From positions 7,880,501-7,944,500 of the forward strand of contig NZ_JAPEMI010000001.1 in NCBI RefSeq assembly GCF_026342835.1: DNA of 64,000 bases. Reading direction: 5' to 3'. Position 1 is the first letter of the stretch, and every line of letters starts with the position of its first letter. Shown piece by piece: positions 7,372-17,849 of this stretch. The position numbers were made by a program, and so were the translations under genes. The DNA comes from Streptomyces sp. NBC_00154. GTDB taxonomy: Bacteria > Actinomycetota > Actinomycetes > Streptomycetales > Streptomycetaceae. Under the pieces are notes generated by a model. That model had not been told where the DNA came from, searched no databases, and saw only the letters and a program-made list of their open reading frames with translations.

Positions 7372-10300
7372 TCACGCACGCTCAGATGACTGCTGATCGG
7401 CGGCGTCCGTCGGAACTCGGGGGCCCGGAAGTTTGACCGCAGCAAGGTCGAGGCGGGTGTCCATGTCGAGGTTGACCTCCCCGTACGGACGCACGTGCGA
7501 CCAAAACAGCGGGGTCAGGCCGCGCCGATCGGCGGGCGTGAGAAGCCCGGCCCACTCCGGTTCGCCGAGGATGTCCTGAAGCATCAGGGTGTTCACGTAG
7601 ACCAGGGCCGATTGCAGAATCCGCAGGCACAGCACGAACATCTCCTGCTCGTCGCGCCGGTTCGAGGCGATCTCCCCGCCCTTGCCGTAGGCGATCACAG
7701 AGTTGGCGCCGTTGGAGGACTCCATGACGTTCAGGCCCTCCTCGATCTCCCGCTGGAGGTCCCGTAGCCGCAGGTACCGGGCCACAAAGATGGTCTTCTG
7801 GGCACGGCCGACCTCCAGCATCGCCGCATAGGTGGGGTGGGAGGCGTTGCGGGTGAAGCGCCGCAGGATCGCCTCGGTGGACGCGGTGCGGGTACGGATC
7901 GCGGTGGCGTACTTGATCATCTGGTCGTACTGCTGGGCGATGAGTTCCCAGCGGATCGGGCGGGTCAGCGCCGGGGTCAGTTGCGGGTAGGCGTCCGGTT
8001 CGCCGGCCACCGGCCGGTACAGCTTCACCTTGTTGATCCGCTTGATCCTCGGCAGTAGGTCGAAGTTCAGCAGCCTCGTGATGCCAAACCCGATTTCCGA
8101 CTGGCCGTGCGAGTCCGTGTAGTTCGCCTCGACGTCCATGGTGGTGCCGTGCCGCATGGCACCCTCGATCATCGCGGCGACCTCGGAGGCGGTGCAGTTG
8201 ATCAGCTGGGAGTGGATGGCCAGGGACTTCTTCTCCACGTGCCAGTAGATGAGCACCCCGCGGCCGCCGTAGCGCGAGTGCCACTCGGTGAAGAGGTTCT
8301 GGTCGTAGGCGCGCACGTGGGTGGAGTCGGAGGCGACCGCAGTCGAGCCCTGGCCCCACAACTCGGTACTGCGGGCGGCGAAGGTGGCGTTCGCGATCTG
8401 GACGGCGATGGCACGAGCGGCCTCGGCGGACAGGTAGCGGCGGCGTACGTAGCGGAGTTCGTCCTCCGTGTGGCCGTGGCCGCCGGACGCCACGGCCTTG
8501 ATCCCGGTGTTCGTGCCGTACGCGTAGATCACCAGCAGCAGGCGTTCAGCCAGCACCTCCGGCGAGAGGCTGCCGCCACCGGAGACGGAGGTGACCGCGT
8601 CCAGGCAGCCGGTCCGCAGCACCGCTTCCTTCAGCATGTCGACCAGCGGCACGATGCCCGCCTCTGTACCTCGGCCTTGATCCTGCGCAGGTTGCGCGGC
8701 TCGGGCTGGGCCTCGGCCGCCGTTAGCCGGATCGCCCCGGACTTCCGCTCGGCGATGTCCAGCCAGGACAGCTTCGGCATCTGGTCGTTGAGCAGGGTCA
8801 GCTCGGCCGTCATCTGCCCGCGCAGCTCGTCGACGAACACCGCGGCGTCCAGCGGCTTGCGCAGCTCCCGGTAGTTCTCCGCCCGCCTCGCCTCGAAGTC
8901 CTGCGGCAGGTCCTCATCCGGGTTGCGCCACTTGTCGGCGCCGACGACCCATATCTCCTTGCACTTGAGCTGATCCCGCAGAGCCTGGAAGGCCACGACC
9001 TCGTAAACCATGCGCACCACCCGGCGCCGACCCCGCTTGTCGGTGCGGTGCACGACCTCCGCCCAGTCCCCGCCCATCGCCTTGTGGACCGGCACCGTCT
9101 CACCCAGCGGGTAGTACGTCGTGTTCCCCGCGTTCGCGTACCGCGCCACCAACGCCAGGGCCTCGATCACCGGCCGGTGAGCATGGTTGGAGGAACGGAA
9201 CTCCAGCACGTCCAGCAGCCTGATCAGCCCGCGCCGGTAGTGGTTGGTGTACGACGCCTTCAGCGTCGTCTGCACCGTGCGCCGGTAGACCGGCCCCCGG
9301 GTCTTGAACTCGTGCACCAGCTCCCGCAGCGTCGCCTCGCCCCCGGACACCGCCGGGAACACGACCTGGCGGACCGTCCCCTCCGGGGCGCCGAGCGACG
9401 CCTCGGCGAGCTTGAAGAGGATGTTCTCCTTGCCCGACACCTTCTTGAACGCGTTGATGAGCTGCTCGGTGACCTTCTTCTCCGCCCGCGCCCCGATCCG
9501 GTGCACCGTGGAGATCAGCAGCTCCACCAGCGTGTCGGTGATCTCCCGTTCCCGCTCGTGCAGCAAGGCGGCCAGCAAGGTCACCCCCAGCGGTACCGGG
9601 TGCGTCCGCAGGTGAGAAGGCGATTCCACTGCGGCTCGCGCCCGCCAGGCGGCTACGACCTTCGGCGCGACGTCGATGAACAGATCCGGTGGCAGGCCGA
9701 TCGCCCGCACCGCCAGGAGCTTGTCGATCTCGGTGAGCATCGTTTCCAGGCTCACGTTGCCCGGCGCTTCCTTGATCTTTGCCAGTATCGGCGGCGCGTC
9801 TTCGCCCTCCCCACCGCCACCTGCGGGTCCGGCGTCGTCCTGGTCGGCGCCGGCCACCAGAGCCACGATCCGCTCGATGCTCTCCACGGTCAGCCGCGAG
9901 GAAACCAGGGCCGTCAGCGACTCCTCGGCCGCCCGCAGGGCAGCCGCCACAATCCGGTCGCACCGGCCCGGCGTGGGCGGCTCGATGCTCTCCGTGCGGC
10001 AGCGCGCCAGCAGTTCCACCCGGACCTGCTCGGGCCTCCGTTCCTTGTGCGCGACGTGCTCAGCCAGATACGCCGTCAGCTTCTCCGCGTCCGCGACGCT
10101 GCACTCACGGAAGCCGAGGTGCTCCCGGACCTGCGCACGGTGGTACTCGACCGTGCGGCCCGTCCAGTCGTAGGACTCCAGCTCCGAGGCAAGAACCTGC
10201 ACCTGACGGGCGACGAACTCCACGGCCTCACCGGGCAGCTCTGTCCGGTTCCGGGGAAACCGGGCGTACTGCGTATAGAACTTCAGCAGCACGGCGAAGC

Positions 10301-10436
10301 CCAGTCGCGTCGCACCGCGCTTGCCGGACACGAGCACCTGCTCGTCCTTCAACAGCGTCCAGTGCTCGACGAGTTCATCCAGGTCCAACGGAGTACGGGC
10401 CACGATCGCCGATCGTCCTCGCAGAGCTTCACCCAC
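7372..10436 (-). pseudogene. tnpA: Tn3-family transposase with a frameshift
   Basis: Two abutting minus-strand frames make up one Tn3 transposase of about 1,020 residues. The 601-residue first frame (GTG 10436) has the N-terminal domain (GATRLGFAVLLKFYTQYARFP) and ends after KAEVQRRASCRWSTC. The second frame resumes at IVPLVDMLKEAVLRTG and holds the DDE domain (SDSTHVRAYDQN, NYTDSHGQSE, VMESSNGANSVI). One base is missing near 8657-8661 relative to the expected RRWGIVPLVD. Tn3 transposases are not known to use frameshifting, so this is a real lesion or a sequencing error. Confidence 0.85.
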
Positions 10437-10533
10437 CGCAGCCGTACGGCCCCGGACTCACCCACACGGGTGACGCCCGCAAGATCACTGCCGTTTGCGG
10501 CTGATGACAGCGTTCTTACCGGCACCCCGACAT

Positions 10534-11974
10534 GTATCCGTCGTCCAACGGCCGTCCGAGTCTGCCGCCGCAGGTTCTGGCCGCGACGGTGGTGCTGCAG
10601 AGTCTGCAGGGTCTGTCGGACTTCGAGACGGTTCAAGAACTGCGGTGTGACCTGCGGTGGAAGGCGGCCTGTGGGCTCGGGTTGTATGACATGGCCTTCG
10701 ATCCGTCGCTGTTGACGTACTTCCGGCGTCGTCTGCGCAACTCCGCCGATCCGATGCGGATCTTCACCAGGGTCAAGGAAGTCGTGGCCGTGACTGGGGT
10801 GCTCAGGGGCAGGCAGCGGCGGGCGCTGGATTCCACGGTGCTCGATGACGCGGTGGCCACCCAGGACACCGTCACCCAGATCATCTCCGCGATCCGCCGG
10901 GTGATCCGCGAGGTCCCCGGCGCCCAGGAGACAGCGGCCGCGTGGTTGACGGCGCACGACTACACCGACCCGGGCAAACCGAAGATCGCTTGGAACGATG
11001 AGGCCGCCCGTGCCGCGCTGGTCGGCGCGCTGGTCACCGATGCCCTGAACCTGCTCGGGCGCCTGCCCGAACAGAACCTGGGCGAGAAGGCGGCGAACGC
11101 GGTCGGCCTGCTGGCCCTGGTCGCGGGTCAGGACGTCGAGCCGGCCGAGGACTCCGACGGGCGCGACGGCCGCTGGCGCATCGCCCGGCGCACGGTGGCG
11201 GACCGGACGGTATCCACCGTCGATCCCGACGCACGTCACATCCACAAGAACCGCACCCGCCACAGCGAAGGGTTCAAAGGGCATGCGTCCTTCGAGCCGG
11301 AGATCGGCCTGTTCACCGCTGTCGCCCTGACCAGCGGTTATGGTGCCGAGAGTCACGAGGCCACCGTCGCCCTCGATCTGCTGGATGGGGAGCAGGGTGA
11401 GTTAACCGTGCTCGGTGACTCCGCCTATGGCACCGGCGACTTACGGATGCGTCTTGAGGCCGACGGCCACACCCTGGTGATCAAGCCGCCGCCGTTGCGG
11501 CAGGCCGTCCCCGGCGGTTTCACCATCGACGACTTCCAGATCGACACAGCCGCAGGCACCGCGACCTGCCCGGCAGGACACGTCGCCAACCTCGGACAGA
11601 TCAAAGCGGACGGCGCCCGCACCGCCCAGTTCAAGCGTGCCTGCACCGACTGCCTCCTGCGAGATCGTTGCACCAGCTCCAAGACCGGACGCACCCTCAA
11701 CGTCCACCCCCAGCACGAACTGCTGACCGCTGCCCGGGCACAGGCCGCCACCGACCCGGTCTGGCAGGACGAATACCGCCGATGGCGGCCCCCGGTCGAA
11801 CGCGCCATCGCCTGGCTGGTCGCCAAAGGCAACCGCCGGGTCCCTCACCGCGGCGTGATCGCCAACAACATCTGGCTCCACCACCGAGCCGCCGCCCTCA
11901 ACCTCCGCCGACTGATCAACCTCGGACTCACCCGGACCAGCGGCACCTGGCGCCTCACCGCCGCCCTCGCATAG
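10534..11974 (+). pseudogene. IS1182 transposase, 3' part
   Basis: The frame resumes at YPSSNGRPSLPP immediately after the Tn3 right end and runs about 480 codons to the stop. It includes RRALDSTVLDDAVATQDTVT, KTVL-like DDE core blocks (VLGDSAYGTGDLR), a cysteine cluster (CPAGH, then CTDCLLRDRC) and the C-terminal ERAIAWLVAKGNRRVPHRG. Nothing else interrupts it, so precise loss of the Tn3 unit would restore the gene. It is close to, but not identical with, the copy at 53671-55251. Confidence 0.85.
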
Positions 11975-12038
11975 ACACGAAGGGCTGCCCGGCCTACGGC
12001 CGCGCAGCCCCACAACAAGATTTTCAGCAGTCTTCTAG

Positions 12039-13480
12039 TAGGGCTTGGTCAGGTTCGTATCGGTGTGGGTATGTTGCGGTGGCAGGTGGGGCAGGCACCG
12101 GTCCAGAGGGCGAGGAGTATCTGCAGCTCGCGGACGACCTGGTAGAGGCTCAGGCCGGCGCCGCGTCTTTTGGGGCCCGGGCCAGTCGTTGCAGGGTGCA
12201 GAAGGCGTGCGCGACGGAGACGAGGGTGACGTGGTGGTGCCAGCCGTTCCAGGTGCGGCCCTCGAAGTGGGCAAGTCCCAGGGCCTGTTTCATCTCCCGG
12301 TAGTCGTGTTCGATGCGCCAGCGGAGTTTGGCGAGCCGGACCAGCGTGGTCAGAGGCATGCCGGAGGGCAGGTCGGACAGCCAGAACTGCACCGGCTCGC
12401 TCTCACCGGCGGGCCATTCGGCCAGCAGCCAGCACTCCGGCAGTTCCGGGCCGTCGGTGGCCTGGCGGATCTCGCGTCCGGCAGGCCGGATGCGCAAGGC
12501 CACGAAGCGGGAGTACATCCGCTTGCGGCCCGAGCGGCCGGTGCCGGGCCGGGAGCCCTCCCGCCACTGCACCGGCCTGGCCGCCTTCCGGCCCGCCGCG
12601 ATGACCAGCTCCTTCACCGGCCGCGGCTTGTCGGGATACTTCGCCACCGGCGGGCGTCCGGACCCCGAGTACGGCTCGGCCACCGGCACCGCGCCGGCGG
12701 GCTGGGCCGACAGCGTGGTGGAGATCCCCACCACGTAGTTCAGGCCGCGGGCCTGCAGTCCGTGCCGGAACGCGGCGGCATCGCCGTATCCGGCGTCCGC
12801 GACGGCCAGCGGCACCTCGATCCCCCAGGAGCGGGTCTCGTCGAGCATGTCCAGGGCCAGCTGCCACTTCTCCACATGCCCGACATCGTCCGGGATGCCG
12901 CAGGCGGCACGGCGGGCGACCTTGCCCGCATCGGCCTTCGGTGAGGCGGGATCCCATGTCCCGGGCAGGAACAGCCGCCAGTTGACCGCCGCCGAGGCGT
13001 GGTCGGACGCGAGGTGGAGTGAGACGCCGACCTGGCAGTTGGTGACCTTGCCCGCGGTGCCGGTGTACTGCCGCGACACACACGCCGACGCGGTCCCGTC
13101 CTTCAAAAACCCGGTGTCGTCGAAGACCAGGGCCTCCGGCCCGATCGCCTCCTCCATCCGCCAGGCCAGCTGGGCCCGGATGTGCGCGGGGTCCCAGGGG
13201 CTGGTGGTGATGAAGTTGGCCAGTGCCTGACGATTGCCGTCCTCCCCGAGCCGGGCGGCCATCGGCTCGACCGACTTACGCTGCCCGTCGGTCAGCAGCC
13301 CCCGCAGATATACCTGCCCCCACCGGCGCTGATCCTTTCGCGCAAACGGCTCGAACACCTCCGCCGCGAACGTCTCCAACTCGCCACGCACCACAGCAAT
13401 CTCGTCCGGAGTCACACACTCTCAACGCCACACCGGACCTGCAGGACACGCACCACCACAACCGACCTGACCAAGCCCTA
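12039..13480 (-). mobile_element. IS701-family insertion sequence, copy 2 (1,442 bp, inverted)
   Basis: It has the same 15-bp terminal repeats and the same length as copy 1, in opposite orientation, flanked by CTAG at 12035-12038 and 13481-13484. Its right edge cuts into an SDR gene. Confidence 0.9.
12150..13415 (-). CDS. IS701-family DDE transposase, copy 2
   Basis: A 421-residue protein identical to the one at 2755-4020, with the same catalytic aspartates (FDDTGFLKDG, ADAGYGD) and glutamate block (WRIEHDYREMKQALGL). Identity between the copies points to recent transposition or gene conversion. Inverted identical copies also allow homologous inversion of the 7.9-kb segment between them. Confidence 0.93.
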   Translation of the reverse strand: MTPDEIAVVRGELETFAAEVFEPFARKDQRRWGQVYLRGLLTDGQRKSVEPMAARLGEDGNRQALANFITTSPWDPAHIRAQLAWRMEEAIGPEALVFDDTGFLKDGTASACVSRQYTGTAGKVTNCQVGVSLHLASDHASAAVNWRLFLPGTWDPASPKADAGKVARRAACGIPDDVGHVEKWQLALDMLDETRSWGIEVPLAVADAGYGDAAAFRHGLQARGLNYVVGISTTLSAQPAGAVPVAEPYSGSGRPPVAKYPDKPRPVKELVIAAGRKAARPVQWREGSRPGTGRSGRKRMYSRFVALRIRPAGREIRQATDGPELPECWLLAEWPAGESEPVQFWLSDLPSGMPLTTLVRLAKLRWRIEHDYREMKQALGLAHFEGRTWNGWHHHVTLVSVAHAFCTLQRLARAPKDAAPA

Positions 13481-14119
13481 CTAGCCCAGCGATTCGCCGA
13501 CCGTGGCGACACTGTCCTCATCACCAGCCGCACCACAACACACGCCGACACGGTGGCCGGCGAGATCGGCGGCGTGACCAGAGGCCTGGCCGTCGACCTG
13601 TCTCAGCCGGAGACGATCGCCGCGGCGCTCGGCGATGTGCGCGCCGTCGACAACCTGGTGATCACCGCCGCCAAACAGGGCGTCAACTCCCTCGCGGACT
13701 TCGATATTGCCGCAGCCATCGAGTCCGTGACCACCAAACTGGTCGGCTACACCGAGACCGTGCGAGCCCTGCGTGACCGGTTCAACCCCGGTGCGTCGGT
13801 CGTGCTCTTCGGTGGCCTGGCCAAGGAACGTCCCTACCCCGGTTCCACCATGGTGACTGCCTTCAACAGCGGCATCACCGGTCTGGTGAAAACCCTGGCC
13901 GTGGAAATCGCACCCCACCGCATCAATGCGATCCATCCGGGCGTCGTGGGAGACAGCCCCAAGTGGCGCGACGCGCCCGAGCACCCCCACCTGGCGCGGA
14001 CCCCTATCGGACGCCTCGTGACCACGGCGGAGGTCGTCGATGCCACCGACTTCCTCCTCCGCAACACCGGCGTCAACGCCCTCGACCTGTTCGTCGACGG
14101 CGGACTGCGTGTCACCTGA
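13481..14119 (+). pseudogene. SDR oxidoreductase lacking its N-terminus
   Basis: The frame begins LAQRFADRGDTVLITSR right at the IS701 target site and continues through VDLSQPETIAAALGDV, a VVLFGGLAKER strand, STMVTAFNSGITGLVKTLA (in place of the usual YxxxK segment) and the C-terminal DLFVDGGLRVT. The glycine-rich cofactor motif that should precede LAQRF is missing. The DNA left of the IS cluster (before 1439) does not supply it either, so more than a simple insertion took place. About 210 residues of a usual 240 remain. Confidence 0.78.
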
Positions 14120-14311
14120 CACGACTGCGTCGACCAGGCTCTCGCGGCCGCGCAACCGGACGCTGAAGTTCCCCCCTGATCGTGGACAGCGGGTGCTTAC
14201 ACTGCGGGGGCGAGACCTCGTGTCGTCAGTGCCCTTGTTTCGAGCGGAGTGACGAACCCGCTGCGCCGCTCTGAGACGGGAGCGGCATCGGCCACATCGA
14301 CGTGACCTGAG

Positions 14312-15981
14312 CCTGGATCCACCGGCTTGAGGTCTGTGGACAGTTTCTCGGGGAACGAAGAAGTGCCTTGTGACCTGCGATGATGAGGTTTCTCTAGGAC
14401 CACATCAGGCACGATCAGCAAGGCACTTCCGAGATGCAATCTTCCCATGCCGCAGCGGCGGTCTCATCCGCGTTCGACGACCCGAACCTGATCGCGTGCG
14501 GCGGGCTGGAGCCGGTGGTGCGGTTGGCCGAGCGGTGTGGTCTGCCCGCGCTGGTCGGGGAGCACATCCGTCTGCCGGCCTCGAAGGACGGCACCGGTGC
14601 CTTCCCCGCGGCGAAAGTGATGTCGCTGGTGGGTGGCATGGTCGCGGGCGCCGACAGCATCGATGACATGCACCGGCTGCGGCACGGCGCGATGGGCCGC
14701 CTGTTCTCCGGTGTGCGGGCCCCGTCCACGTTGGGGTCGTTTCTGCGTTCCTTCACGCACGGGCATGTGAAGCAACTGCACGCCGTGGCCCGCCGGTTCC
14801 TGCCCGCACTGGCCCCTCACGCCCCGCTGCTGCCCGGCGCGGACCAGGTCGCCTACGTAGACATCGATGACACCATCCGCCGCACCTACGGCTACGCCAA
14901 GCAGGGCGCCGGTTACGGATACAGCAAGGTCAAGGGCCTGAACGCGCTGCTCGGTATTGTCTCCACACCCCTGGCCGCCCCGGTGATCGCCGCCACGAGG
15001 CTGCGCAAGGGACCATCGAACTCCGCGCGCGGGGCGGCAGCGTTCGTCGCCGAGACCATCCGCACCGCTCGCGCCTGCGGCGCGAGTGGCCTGCTGGTGA
15101 TGCGCGCGGACTCGGCTTTCTACAGCGCCGATGTTGTCAACTCCTGCCGGGCGCTGGGCGCGCGGTTCTCCATCACGGTGCGGATGAACGCTTCCGTCAA
15201 GGCCGCCATCGCCCGTATCGATGAGGACGCCTGGACGCCGATCAAGTACCCCAAGGCGGTCTGGGACGAGGAGGGTCGATGCTGGATCTCCGACGCCGAG
15301 ATAGCCGAGACCGGCTACACCGCCTTCACTTCCAAGCCGAAGAAGCAGCAGGTCACCGCCCATCTGATCGTGCGCCGCGTCAAACGCTTGAGCGCTGAAG
15401 CCGTCCCCGCCGGACAGGGCACGCTGTTTGACGCCTGGCGCTACCACGCCGCGTTCACCGACTCCCCGCTCTCCTTGAACGATGCCGAGCGTGATCACCG
15501 CCGGCACGCCGTCGTCGAGCAGGTGATCGCGGATGTCAAGAACAGCGCCTTCGCCCACGCGCCCTCCGGGCATTTCCAGGCCAATGCCGCGTGGCTCGCC
15601 CTGGCAGCCCTGGCGCACAACCTGACCCGCGCCGCCGGCGCGCTGGCCGGCACGTTCCATGCCAGAGCGACCACCGCCACCATCCGTGACCACCTGATCA
15701 ACGTGCCCGCCCGCCTGGCCTGCTCGGCCCGGCGCTTCACCCTGCACCTGCCCGAACGCTGGCCCTGGAACACGGACTTCACCCAACTCTTCAGCATCGT
15801 GCACGCGCCACCAGCCCTCTGACACTCTCTGACCGACCTGCCCGAAAGGGCCCGAGACCTGCGGAAAGTGGAAAGGCTGGGCAGACCAGCGGCCACCCCA
15901 CGCCCGAATCCGCAACTCAGCCCCGACACGCCCTGCACGACCCCGAACCGATCACACCACAATCAAGCCGGTGGATCCGGG
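14312..15981 (+). mobile_element. IS1380-family insertion sequence, 1,670 bp, complete
   Basis: The left end CCTGGATCCACCGGCTTGA and the complement of the right end differ at one position over 19 bp. The direct repeat CTGAG flanks both ends (14307-14311 and 15982-15986). Confidence 0.82.
14434..15822 (+). CDS. IS1380-family transposase
   Basis: A 462-residue transposase typical of the family: the N-terminal GGLEPVVRLAERCGLPALV, the first catalytic block QVAYVDIDDTIRRTYGYAKQ, the second block LLVMRADSAFYSADVV, and a C-terminal HRRHAVVEQVIADVKNSAFAH with the glutamate. The frame is intact and occupies most of the element. There is no passenger gene. Confidence 0.9.
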   Translation: MQSSHAAAAVSSAFDDPNLIACGGLEPVVRLAERCGLPALVGEHIRLPASKDGTGAFPAAKVMSLVGGMVAGADSIDDMHRLRHGAMGRLFSGVRAPSTLGSFLRSFTHGHVKQLHAVARRFLPALAPHAPLLPGADQVAYVDIDDTIRRTYGYAKQGAGYGYSKVKGLNALLGIVSTPLAAPVIAATRLRKGPSNSARGAAAFVAETIRTARACGASGLLVMRADSAFYSADVVNSCRALGARFSITVRMNASVKAAIARIDEDAWTPIKYPKAVWDEEGRCWISDAEIAETGYTAFTSKPKKQQVTAHLIVRRVKRLSAEAVPAGQGTLFDAWRYHAAFTDSPLSLNDAERDHRRHAVVEQVIADVKNSAFAHAPSGHFQANAAWLALAALAHNLTRAAGALAGTFHARATTATIRDHLINVPARLACSARRFTLHLPERWPWNTDFTQLFSIVHAPPAL

Positions 15982-16249
15982 CTGAGCTGCGAATGTAGTG
16001 ATCGTTTCGGATTGTAGTGATCATCGCGAAATTTCCCTTTCTCGGTGGGCTGTGGTCTGCCCTCTGTGGGAGTGATCTCTGCTGTCGTGCCGCGCTCGCA
16101 GCTGATGGTCCGGCTGCCTCTGGAGTGGAGCCAACCGACGGGCCGAGGCCCTGAATGCCAAGCAACAGACCTCCCGTCTCTCCCGCCGCAGCCCAGCACG
16201 TTGACGCCACGGAGGACGAAGGGGCCGACATCGTCAGCTACCCAGCCAG

Positions 16250-16687
16250 CGTTCGCGGCGTGCCGCCCGGCGTCCAGAGTGCGGAGGCCATTCCCGCGGG
16301 ACGTTTCGCCGGCTGCCCGGGCACGGCCGGGGCGGGCAGCTCCGCCTCGCCGCGCTCGGCAATCCGTCCGACTCGCACGTCCGAACTCCTGGAGGGCGTC
16401 GGCGTGGTGCTGCAGCTGGACGAAGAGCCCTGATGTGACCGTCGCGGCGTCCTGCGGGGTGTAGAGGGACCACGGGCTCGACAGCGCGGTCACCACAGCC
16501 TGGGTCGTCTCCTTCGCCGCGCAGACCATCTCCACCGAGTCCCGGGATCGTGCATTCCGTACTCGACCGCGCAACGGACCTCCCCGACGAGGTCGTTGGG
16601 CTCGTGCACGGCCCGCTCGTACACCTCATCAGAACCCGGCCTGGCTGGCCCCACGCTCCCTCTGCCCCCGCGGAGGTGACCTTTCAC
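16250..16687 (-). pseudogene. Small conserved-type protein broken by frameshifts
   Basis: Pieces that fit end to end lie in three minus-strand frames: EVYERAVHEPNDLVGEVRCAVEYGM, then SVEMVCAAKETTQAVVTALS and LYTPQDAATVTSGLFVQLQHHADALQEFGRA, then RIAERGEAELPAPAVPGQPA. Together they look like one protein of about 130 residues, with breaks near 16545 and 16380. I do not recognise the family. The alternative, several unrelated short ORFs, is less likely because the composition is consistent across the joins. Confidence 0.45.
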
Positions 16688-16779
16688 CGACCGGGGCCGG
16701 ACGGTCGGCGCCCGGGCATACAGTGTCGGGGGCTCGCTCCCGGGGTGCGGGGGGCGGCCGCAGGCCGAAGGCGGGGGGC

Positions 16780-17601
16780 ATGGACAGCAGCGAGTACGAC
16801 GAGTACGAGGCCATTGTCAGAGTCCGCAAGGGTGCGCGTTTCACGCGGTCGAGTAAGACCGCGGGCGCTCATCGCGGCATGACACGTGACCCCAACACCA
16901 ACGAGAGGGGTAATGCCGAGATCTTCTTGAAGGAGGAGAACGAGCCGGATCCGGTGGCAGCGTGCCCGCAGGGCTGGCCCGACTCTGACCAGTACGAATC
17001 GGAGGCCCGGGAGCAGGAGCGTCGAGAGAACGCGGAGTTCCTCGCCGAGGTCGTCTTCCAGATCGGCCTCAAAGTGGCGGAGAAGGCCGCGCCGCACGTC
17101 AGGAAGTGGTGGTCCGAACAAGCGCTTCCGGCAATGAAGACGAAGTGGAACGACCAGGCGCTCCCATCCGTGAAGGCGAAGTGGACCAGCGTGCGAAGTC
17201 GCACCAGTGACCGCCGGGCAGAGGTCGCAGAGGACCTGCAGGAAGCCGTCACCGTTTCAGGCGATCATAGAAAGACCATGAGCGGCGCAGAGGCGCGGGA
17301 GCGGTTGTCTGCTGCGGTGATGGCCAGGATCTACAGCGATGGGCAGCTACGGCTGGTGCGCAACGCCCGGGTCGTGGACGAGGGGGAGGACGGTCCGGTC
17401 GAGGTGGGGGCGACGGACGACCTCACGCCCCAGCGCATCGGGGAGTACGTCGCGTTGATGCTCGAGGCGAACCCTTCGCTGCTCGGCGAGGACACTCTGG
17501 CCGAACTCGGGAGGCTTGTCGCGAACATTCGAGCCGACGGCGGCCACGTTCCCATCCCGAGAGCGGAAGGTGTGCTGCCCTACGACAAGGGGAGCGACTG
17601 A
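16780..17601 (+). CDS. Hypothetical protein with charged coiled-coil region
   Basis: 273 residues from ATG 16780, which has GCGGGGGG just upstream. The N-terminal third is acidic and polar (SSEYDEYEAIVRVRKG, NAEIFLKEENEPD). The middle contains two near-repeats, WWSEQALPAMKTKW and WNDQALPSVKAKW, then a basic segment. The last third, SGAEARERLSAAVMARIYSDGQLRLVRNARVVDEG through QRIGEYVALMLEANPSLL, looks like a compact helical domain. There is no signal peptide or membrane segment. Function unknown. Confidence 0.7.
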   Translation: MDSSEYDEYEAIVRVRKGARFTRSSKTAGAHRGMTRDPNTNERGNAEIFLKEENEPDPVAACPQGWPDSDQYESEAREQERRENAEFLAEVVFQIGLKVAEKAAPHVRKWWSEQALPAMKTKWNDQALPSVKAKWTSVRSRTSDRRAEVAEDLQEAVTVSGDHRKTMSGAEARERLSAAVMARIYSDGQLRLVRNARVVDEGEDGPVEVGATDDLTPQRIGEYVALMLEANPSLLGEDTLAELGRLVANIRADGGHVPIPRAEGVLPYDKGSD

Positions 17602-17849
17602 CGAGGGGGCGACCGCGGTGGGCTGAGCCCCGGTCGGAGAGCCAGCTCGTCGGACCCGTCGAAGAACCGCCCTTAGAACGGTCCGCGGCCTCGACGCCAG
17701 CGCTGGGCAGTCGAAGGCGATACGGGCACCCGGGCCGTCGGAAAAGGACCCGAACCACGGGCACCTCGTCGGCGGCCCATTTCACTTGAAGCGGCGGGGA
17801 CTGGAACGGAGCATCAGCCACCGCACCAGTCCCGGACCCTACTCAGGCC

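Larger units (their letters stand above)
4339..10528. mobile_element. Tn3-family transposon, 6,190 bp, with exporter cargo
   Basis: Both ends start GGGGTGCCGGTAAGAACGCT and stay matched for about 46 bp with three mismatches (4339-4384 and 10483-10528). The 5-bp target repeat GACAT stands on each side (4334-4338 and 10529-10533), as expected for Tn3-type insertion. Gene order: resolvase (minus), ArsR-like regulator and MFS exporter (plus), then tnpA (minus), which is frameshifted. The resolvase stop codon lies inside the left terminal repeat. If the tnpA defect is real, the unit would depend on a transposase supplied in trans. Confidence 0.92.
4136..12034 (+). mobile_element. IS1182-family element split by a Tn3-family transposon
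   Basis: The outer ends are AAGACTGCTGAAAATC (4136-4151) and its complement (12019-12034), each followed by CTAG. Removing the 6,190-bp Tn3 insertion and one 5-bp target repeat leaves 1,704 bp, exactly the length of the uninterrupted copy at 53611-55314. That arithmetic supports both sets of boundaries. Confidence 0.88.

Noticed and set aside
4339..10528. Antibiotic-resistance transposon
   Set aside because: The only cargo besides mobility genes is a regulator and a general MFS pump; nothing identifies a specific resistance.
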